Below, in pieces: positions 1 to 4,625 of a stretch of 5,985 nt of DNA. Made by a program: the position numbers and the translations under genes. The notes below the pieces were generated by a model. That model made no database searches, was not told where the DNA came from, and saw only the letters and a list, made by a program, of their open reading frames with translations. This DNA comes from Gammaproteobacteria bacterium (GTDB taxonomy: Bacteria > Pseudomonadota > Gammaproteobacteria > UBA6429 > Thiohalophilaceae). Location of the stretch: positions 1-5,985 of the forward strand of contig JAOUOK010000128.1 of the NCBI GenBank assembly GCA_029880425.1, in the 5' to 3' direction. Position 1 is the stretch's first letter. Every line of letters starts with the position of its first letter.

Positions 1-1480
1 CTGTAAGGCTGGTGACATGTGCGACTTTTTCCTGCTTTCTTAACCAGTTAGAAAAATTTTCAACCGTATTAAGATAAGCGGGTTCATGTATACCATTTTC
101 TTCTTTGCTGTTAACCAGGTAACGTAAATAATGAACGCCGGTGAGATTTTGATTTACACCGTCGACAGTATTTCTGATTTCAAAAGATTCATCAAAGTAG
201 TTATGCCATTCCTCGGTAAGTACGTTATTCGGAATAAAATTTACGATGAACAGCGTAAAGCTTGCCATCACTAAAAGAATTTTTTTTCGTTGTAAAATAA
301 CCCAGTTTGCAAAGTTATCCATCCAGGCTTTACTGTAACGATGAGTTTGTGATTTGTCGATGGCCATCCATGTAACCAGGGCAGGTAGCAAGGTCATACT
401 TAAAATAAAAGCAATGGCTACGCCCAGTGCGACCATGTTGCCGAGATCCTGAAACGGTGGTGAGTCACTAAAATTAAGACACAAGACACCAATAATAGTC
501 GTTAAGCTGGTGATAAATATCGGGTTTAAATTAATTCGTAAAGATTCATGTAAAGCGTCATTACGATTCATGCCGTTACGAATGCTGTGAAAATAGGAAA
601 TAAGCACATGCACGCTGTCAGCAACGGCAATCGTCATAATGACGCTGGGTACCCAGCCAGCAACGGGTGACATGGTGTAATCAAACCAGCCATAGATACC
701 CATGGTCATAACAATAGAAAAAGTAATTAATAACAAAGTGGCAATCATGCCGCGAAGACTACGAAGTAATAAAATAAGCATGGCAATAATAATTAAGTAA
801 CTACCGATTACTAGTGTGCTCATATCAGCCGCAACAGCATCACTGAGTGAAACACCTGCAGCGCTACTGCCACCTAAATTAATTTTTACCGCGGGGTATT
901 TTTCAGCAAAGTGTTGACGTAATTGCTGAGCAGCTAACATGGTTTCAGTATTAGCCCTGGAAACTTCATTGGGCATAGATAAACGGACCACGACAGTGGT
1001 AAATTGCCCGTTTTTATCAGAAACAAAATTAACCAGGCTGGGTTCATTTAAAATAACATCTTTAATGTATTTTATTTTTTTAGTATCAAGCAGGGCAGGA
1101 TCATCAAGTAAGTAATCGGTAGTTAAATCATCGCCATCAACCTCGGTGTGTTGATAATTGGTTAGAGAGTTAACCCGGCTGGCATAAGGTAAATCCCATG
1201 ATTGCTCGGTAAGTTCCCAGATTAAAGTCAGGTTTTCTTTTGTAAACAGGTTTTTATTATCAGGTTGAATAAAGAAGGAGAGGGTATCTTGCTTGCCGTA
1301 GGTTTCTTCCAGGCTTTCAAAGGCAACTAACTGCGGGTTATCTTCACTAAAGTAAATGCGAAAATCACTGGTGGCGGTGAGATTTTTAGCTCCTGCTCCA
1401 AGAACAAGTACAAATAACAGGGTGATGAAGATTATCCATTTATGATACTGAATAATGTTGTTGGTATAACGATGCAACAT
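1..1480 (-). CDS. RND/MMPL superfamily exporter, N-terminal part (3' end outside window)
   Basis: This is an inner-membrane, probably proton-driven exporter of the RND superfamily; the substrate is unknown. Translating the minus strand from ATG 1480-1478 gives 493 residues without a stop, running off the window start. An in-frame TGA lies two codons upstream (1486-1484), so this ATG is the first possible ATG. A weak GAGATG precedes it. The layout follows the family: TM1 (about 15-33), a periplasmic domain (34-220) opening with SDFRIYFSEDNPQ (38-50), TM2-TM6 (about 221-371), a charged cytoplasmic linker (372-398), TM7 (399-417), then the start of the second periplasmic domain. TM4 carries TIAVADSVHVL (283-293); its Asp288 is the likely proton-relay residue by analogy with RND pumps. 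The DFR-YFSEDNPQ and ADSVH signatures resemble predicted RND exporters (COG1033 type) rather than AcrB-type drug pumps. Full length is probably 750-900 residues. It is separated from fbp by a terminator, so it is probably its own transcription unit. Confidence 0.88.
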   Translation of the reverse strand, partial: MLHRYTNNIIQYHKWIIFITLLFVLVLGAGAKNLTATSDFRIYFSEDNPQLVAFESLEETYGKQDTLSFFIQPDNKNLFTKENLTLIWELTEQSWDLPYASRVNSLTNYQHTEVDGDDLTTDYLLDDPALLDTKKIKYIKDVILNEPSLVNFVSDKNGQFTTVVVRLSMPNEVSRANTETMLAAQQLRQHFAEKYPAVKINLGGSSAAGVSLSDAVAADMSTLVIGSYLIIIAMLILLLRSLRGMIATLLLITFSIVMTMGIYGWFDYTMSPVAGWVPSVIMTIAVADSVHVLISYFHSIRNGMNRNDALHESLRINLNPIFITSLTTIIGVLCLNFSDSPPFQDLGNMVALGVAIAFILSMTLLPALVTWMAIDKSQTHRYSKAWMDNFANWVILQRKKILLVMASFTLFIVNFIPNNVLTEEWHNYFDESFEIRNTVDGVNQNLTGVHYLRYLVNSKEENGIHEPAYLNTVENFSNWLRKQEKVAHVTSLT

Positions 1481-1494
1481 AAGTCATCTCGCTA

Positions 1495-1542
1495 TGCCTG
1501 AGTTTAGTCAGGGCATTAATATAATTAGACTCCTTAGTTATA
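1495..1542 (-). promoter_or_regulatory. Putative promoter/leader region of the RND exporter gene
   Basis: This short gap between the fbp terminator and the exporter start must hold any exporter promoter if that terminator works. On the minus strand two -10-like hexamers are visible, TATAAC (1542-1537) and TATATT (1523-1518), each 5/6 to consensus. Neither has a convincing -35 box, and the stretch is AT-rich, so chance matches are likely. A bulged inverted repeat (tgcctga 1495-1501 against tcagggca 1508-1515) lies just upstream of the ribosome binding site. Confidence 0.25.
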
Positions 1543-1558
1543 TAGAAATTTAAGTCAT

Positions 1559-1621
1559 AAAAAAAGCCCTGTACCTGGTTAAATAACAACGGGGTTAAAT
1601 AACACGGTAAACAGGGCTTTT
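1559..1621 (-). terminator. Rho-independent terminator of fbp, probably bidirectional
   Basis: A perfect 11-bp inverted repeat, AAAAGCCCTGT (1562-1572) and ACAGGGCTTTT (1611-1621), lies 21 bases past the fbp stop codon. On the minus strand the stem runs into seven T residues (1565-1559), a good U-tract. The stem can extend by ACC (1573-1575) pairing with GGT (1608-1606) across an AA bulge. On the plus strand the tail is also T-rich, so it could work both ways, although no plus-strand gene is seen. The loop is unusually long (38 bases) and contains a 12-base direct repeat. Confidence 0.88.
1577..1604. repeat. Tandem direct repeat in the fbp terminator loop
   Basis: GGTTAAATAACA occurs twice, at 1577-1588 and 1593-1604, separated by ACGG, which gives a 16-base period. 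Each copy contains the near-palindrome GTTAAATAAC. A third partial copy, GGTTAAATAA, lies at 2733-2742 on the other side of fbp. The repeat sits wholly in the loop between the two terminator arms. Confidence 0.8.
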
Positions 1622-1642
1622 AATTTTAGCTTTATGTAAAAA

Positions 1643-2677
1643 TTAAGCTACGGCGTCAGCATCCATTTCTTTATGGTAACTAACAACACGTTCTACTTCA
1701 TTTTTAGATCCTAGAACAACAGGCACACGTTGGTGTAATTCTTTAGGGTTAATTTCCATAACACGTTCACGGCCTGTTGAGCATGCACCACCGGCTTGTT
1801 CAACAACGAATGCCATCGGGTTTCCTTCGTACAATAAGCGAAGCTTACCTTCAGTGCCTTTAGCTTTCATTTTTTCATCGATTGGATACATGAAAATACC
1901 ACCACGAGTCAGGATACGGTGTACTTCAGCTACCATTGAAGCAACCCAGCGCATGTTGAAGTCTTCACCACGCGCACCCGTTGAACCGGCTAAACACTCA
2001 TCAACATAACGTTGTACTGGTTTTTCCCAGAAACGTGAGTTCGATGCATTGATGGCAAATTCACGCGTATCTTCAGGAATAGTCATATTTGGATGTGTTA
2101 AAGCGAATTCACCGATGTTTTGATCTAAAGTAAAGCCGTTAACACCGTTACCCGTGGTTAACACCATCATTGTCGATGGGCCGTATAATGCGTAACCCGC
2201 ACAGACTTGTTCAGTACCTGCTTGCAAGAAATCTTCAGCAGTTGGGTTTTGACAATCACCTTTGCAGCGCAAGATTGAGAAGATCGTACCAACAGAAACG
2301 TTAACGTCCATATTTGAAGAACCATCTAATGGATCAAACGTTAATAAGTATTTACCACGTGGGTATTGTTTGGGAATATGGTAAATATCATCCATTTCCT
2401 CAGACGCCATTGCGGCTAAATGACCAGCCCACTGGTTAGTTTCAAGGAATACATCGTTAGTGATGATATCCATTTTCTTTTGCTCTTCACCCTGAACGTT
2501 TTCAGAACCTGCTGAACCCAGTACGCCGACAAGTTCACCCTGGTTAACAAGGTTTGAAATAACTTTACACGAGGTGACGACGTCATTTAACAGAGAGGTG
2601 AAGTCACCTGTTGCCGAATCAATATGACGTTGTTCTTCGATAATGAATTGGGTAATCGAGGTTTTGCCGTTATGCAT
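1643..2677 (-). CDS. fbp: Class I fructose-1,6-bisphosphatase
   Basis: This cytoplasmic enzyme hydrolyses fructose 1,6-bisphosphate to fructose 6-phosphate and phosphate. It is the committed step of gluconeogenesis and, in autotrophs, part of the Calvin cycle. The 344 residues fit class I enzymes (E. coli Fbp about 332). Visible motifs are the metal-binding Glu pair in ASEEMDD (91-97), the active-site DPLDGSSN (115-122), YGPS (165-168), the substrate loop NASN (210-213), and the class I signature [13 protein letters not shown] (278-290) with Glu284. The N-terminal [12 protein letters not shown] (6-17) also fits. The start at 2677 is supported by a GGAG six bases upstream, the best ribosome binding site in the window. 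The gene stands alone between two hairpins, so it is likely monocistronic. One oddity is a CxxxC pair (Cys138, Cys142) in the loop after GTIFSI, plus Cys159. Function is very secure; whether it serves gluconeogenesis or carbon fixation cannot be told here. Confidence 0.98.
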   Translation of the reverse strand: MHNGKTSITQFIIEEQRHIDSATGDFTSLLNDVVTSCKVISNLVNQGELVGVLGSAGSENVQGEEQKKMDIITNDVFLETNQWAGHLAAMASEEMDDIYHIPKQYPRGKYLLTFDPLDGSSNMDVNVSVGTIFSILRCKGDCQNPTAEDFLQAGTEQVCAGYALYGPSTMMVLTTGNGVNGFTLDQNIGEFALTHPNMTIPEDTREFAINASNSRFWEKPVQRYVDECLAGSTGARGEDFNMRWVASMVAEVHRILTRGGIFMYPIDEKMKAKGTEGKLRLLYEGNPMAFVVEQAGGACSTGRERVMEINPKELHQRVPVVLGSKNEVERVVSYHKEMDADAVA

Positions 2678-2680
2678 TAT

Positions 2681-2690
2681 TAACTCCAGA
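2681..2690 (-). promoter_or_regulatory. Ribosome binding site of fbp
   Basis: On the minus strand TCTGGAGTTA precedes the ATG at 2677, with GGAG six bases from the start codon. This is the only clear Shine-Dalgarno site well placed before a start codon in the window, and it fixes the fbp start. Confidence 0.8.
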
Positions 2691-2740
2691 AACAGCCTAA
2701 ATGGTGGTTTAGTACTGCTAAAAAAATAAAAAGGTTAAAT

Positions 2741-2782
2741 AAAAAATACGCCCCGCCAATTATGAAATTAAGCGGGGCGTAT
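2741..2782 (-). terminator. Rho-independent terminator downstream of the glyS-mazG-gmhB-plsC unit
   Basis: A perfect 11-bp GC-rich inverted repeat, ATACGCCCCGC (2746-2756) and GCGGGGCGTAT (2772-2782), has a 15-base loop. On the minus strand the stem is followed by a run of T (2746-2741) and then more T-rich sequence. On the plus strand no T-run follows, so it should act only on minus-strand transcription. It lies about 170 bases after the plsC stop and 64 bases before the fbp start. It most simply ends the upstream operon, but it could also lie in the fbp leader if the promoter at 2810-2837 is real. Confidence 0.8.
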
Positions 2783-2953
2783 CCTGTTAAAAAGTTTAAA
2801 ATTTAATCAATTATATCAGAGTATAATAATATATTAAATATTGATGGCCACAATTTGTAATTTTATGGCATTTTGCAGCTTTTAAGAGTAGATAACTGTA
2901 TAGATATCACTATAAATGATATGTATTTGAGGCTAACTTCGTCTAAATTGGAG
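2783..2953. other. AT-rich noncoding spacer between plsC and the hairpin
   Basis: This is the larger part of the 276-base gap between plsC and fbp. I see no open reading frame of note on either strand. It contains the candidate promoter at 2810-2837 and an imperfect palindrome centred near 2913, ATATCA (2904-2909) and TGATAT (2917-2922), with outer pairs beyond a G-G mismatch. Confidence 0.6.
2810..2837 (-). promoter_or_regulatory. Candidate promoter upstream of the fbp hairpin
   Basis: On the minus strand a perfect -10 hexamer TATAAT (2815-2810) has TTAATA (2837-2832, 4/6 to TTGACA) at 16-base spacing. The predicted start near 2803 would give a transcript that runs into the hairpin at 2782-2746 and then fbp. 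The region is strongly AT-rich, so a chance match is quite possible. I find no better promoter in the 68 bases between hairpin and fbp. Confidence 0.35.
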
Positions 2954-3706
2954 TTAATAGTTCGCTTCTGGATATGATGGGATGGTGCTGATTTCTTTCA
3001 TTCTTGTTTCAATCCATTTCTCAGCTTCTTTCATAATGTCTTCGGTTTTTCTGCCCTTGGTTTCAATAGCTGGACCAATACTCATCAGAATGGTCCCGGT
3101 TTGGCGTGAAAAGAAACCTTTTGGCCAGAATTCGCCCGCGGTATGTGCAACAGGTATCACTTTATGCCCGCTTTTAGAGGCGAGAATAGCTCCCCCTTTT
3201 TTATACTCTAATCTCGTACCTGGCTTAGAACGGGTTCCCTCGGGAAAAATGACAATCCAGATGCCTTTTTTTAGCCGTTCAATACCTTGCTCGACTATCT
3301 GGTTGATGGCTTTACGACCTGCTTTTCGATCAATGGCAATGGGGTCGATTGAACGCAGGCCCCAGCCAAAAAACGGCAGGATCAAGAGTTCTTTTTTAAC
3401 CACAAAGGTGAGTGGTGGAAAGACACGCTGAACCATCATGGTTTCCAATGCTGACTGGTGTTTGCTAAAAACGATACAGGCTTCATCCTTAGGAATATTT
3501 TCTGTGCCTTCAACGCGGTAATCAATGCGACATAAATATTTCAATACCCAAAGGTTTAAAATCGAATAAAAGTTGATAAAACGGTATCTTACGCGAAATG
3601 AGAAAGGCAAAAATACAGTACCGATAATCGATATATATACCGATGAAATAAACATGGTAAGTACAAATGCAATAGAGTAGAAAGCCTGGATGAGAGTTTT
3701 AATCAT
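2954..3706 (-). CDS. plsC: 1-acyl-sn-glycerol-3-phosphate acyltransferase (PlsC family)
   Basis: This inner-membrane enzyme acylates lysophosphatidic acid to phosphatidic acid, the precursor of membrane phospholipids. The length (250 residues) fits the family. The N-terminus is hydrophobic (about 8-35), followed by a second moderately hydrophobic stretch (about 43-58). The acyltransferase motifs appear in order: motif I SKHQSALET (81-89) with His83 and Glu88, SIDPIAIDR (119-127), motif III FPEGTRSKPG (154-163), and VIPVAH (183-188). Motif I reads H-X4-E instead of the textbook H-X4-D; from memory this is frequent in the subfamily next to glyS/gmhB, so it need not mean loss of activity. The ATG lies 13 bases after the gmhB stop with no Shine-Dalgarno, suggesting coupled translation. 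It is the last gene of the operon. The family also includes lysophospholipid and ornithine-lipid acyltransferases, so acceptor specificity is inferred. Confidence 0.92.
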   Translation of the reverse strand: MIKTLIQAFYSIAFVLTMFISSVYISIIGTVFLPFSFRVRYRFINFYSILNLWVLKYLCRIDYRVEGTENIPKDEACIVFSKHQSALETMMVQRVFPPLTFVVKKELLILPFFGWGLRSIDPIAIDRKAGRKAINQIVEQGIERLKKGIWIVIFPEGTRSKPGTRLEYKKGGAILASKSGHKVIPVAHTAGEFWPKGFFSRQTGTILMSIGPAIETKGRKTEDIMKEAEKWIETRMKEISTIPSYPEANY

Positions 3707-3719
3707 ATTATTTTAAAAG

Positions 3720-4268
3720 CTAGTTAATAGTGCCATTTAAAAGTTGCTTAACAAAATCAGCAAGATCATTATATACAGGAATGCCATTTAATCCTTCACC
3801 TTTTTTAATGGTGCGTTCACCTTTGCCGGTTCGCACCAGGTGTGGTTTGGCATTAACGGATTGTGCAGCCTGTAAGTCACGCAAGGAATCGCCAACAACC
3901 AGGGCTTCAGAAAGATTAGTTAAGCCAGCTCGCTTAGCAATGTTCAGATACATACCAGCTTTGGGTTTGCGGCAGTTACAGTGATCATCCGGTCCATGTG
4001 GACAGAATTCAATGCCATCTATTTCTGCATCATGTTCTTTTAATAAAATTGCTAATTTTTCATGCATGGCATGTAAGGTTGCTTCATCATAAAAACCACG
4101 ATAAATACCGGATTGATTGGTCGCAATATAAACCTGGTAGCCTGCATGCTTGAGGCGGGCTATGGCTTTAATACTTCCGGGCAAAGGAATAAATTCATCG
4201 ACTGATTTTATAAAATTATCAGAGTCCTGGTTGATGACACCATCACGATCGAGAATAACAAGTTTCAT
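3720..4268 (-). CDS. gmhB: D-glycero-beta-D-manno-heptose-1,7-bisphosphate 7-phosphatase
   Basis: This cytoplasmic HAD-family phosphatase removes the 7-phosphate in the ADP-heptose pathway that feeds the LPS inner core. The 182 residues are close to E. coli GmhB (about 191). Visible motifs are HAD motif I DRDGVIN (7-13) with nucleophile Asp7 and acid Asp9, motif II ATNQSGIYRG (49-58), zinc ligands Cys89, His91, Cys97 and Cys99 followed by RKPKAGM (100-106), and motif IV GDSLRD (126-131). The zinc loop is shorter than in E. coli, which explains most of the length difference. The histidinol-phosphate phosphatase domain of HisB is related, but the complete CPH...CNC zinc site and the glyS-plsC neighbourhood favour GmhB. 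The gene begins 15 bases after the mazG-like stop and 13 bases before plsC, with no visible Shine-Dalgarno. The start directly precedes the HAD motif, so little choice remains. Confidence 0.94.
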   Translation of the reverse strand: MKLVILDRDGVINQDSDNFIKSVDEFIPLPGSIKAIARLKHAGYQVYIATNQSGIYRGFYDEATLHAMHEKLAILLKEHDAEIDGIEFCPHGPDDHCNCRKPKAGMYLNIAKRAGLTNLSEALVVGDSLRDLQAAQSVNAKPHLVRTGKGERTIKKGEGLNGIPVYNDLADFVKQLLNGTIN

Positions 4269-4283
4269 ATATGACTAATTTTT

Positions 4284-4616
4284 TTATACATCACGAAATT
4301 CAGAAACACGAATGCGACCGTTCACCATTTTAGAATCACGCTGCATGATTTTTTCCATTTTATCCCAGAAGGCCTGGTTTAAATCAAAGTCAGCAGCAAT
4401 TGCCGTTCCAATTAATAAAATAAAAAGATCTGCTGTTTCTTCAGCAAGGTCTTCTTTACTCTTACCCTTAGTGACACAGGATGAAATTTCACCTAACTCT
4501 TCTGCCATTAAGGCTATACGGTAATTGAGTTCTTCACCGCCGGTATTTTTAAAATCATGCTTGTTATGAAAGGCTTGCACCCTTGCTAACATATCTTTGT
4601 AAGAGTCTTTATTCAT
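4284..4616 (-). CDS. MazG-like nucleotide pyrophosphohydrolase
   Basis: This 110-residue all-alpha NTP pyrophosphohydrolase belongs to the MazG-like group. Such enzymes cleave (d)NTPs, often damaged or non-canonical ones, to NMP and pyrophosphate in the cytoplasm. The metal-binding signature is complete: EXXE at Glu40-Glu43 (within MAEELGEIS), then 16 residues, then EXXD at Glu60-Asp63 (EETAD). The hydrophobic helix LFILLIGTAIA follows, and then a conserved-looking KMEKIMQRD...NGRIRVSEFR tail. It has a single domain, unlike E. coli MazG (about 263 residues, two domains), so I do not give the mazG symbol. The ATG lies only 9 bases after the glyS stop with no Shine-Dalgarno. Its place between glyS and gmhB differs from the Pseudomonas order as I recall it. 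HisE and dCTPase-like relatives are alternatives; the substrate cannot be read from sequence. Confidence 0.88.
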   Translation of the reverse strand: MNKDSYKDMLARVQAFHNKHDFKNTGGEELNYRIALMAEELGEISSCVTKGKSKEDLAEETADLFILLIGTAIAADFDLNQAFWDKMEKIMQRDSKMVNGRIRVSEFRDV

Positions 4617-4625
4617 TTATTTAAA

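Noticed and set aside
2697..2712. Small inverted repeat CTAAA-N6-TTTAG just upstream of the fbp ribosome binding site
   Set aside because: Only 5 bp, all A/T but one; too weak to claim as a regulatory hairpin.
2982..3431. 149-residue open frame on the plus strand inside plsC
   Set aside because: It is antisense to a clear acyltransferase, shows no family resemblance that I recognise, and has no sign of its own regulation; a shadow frame.
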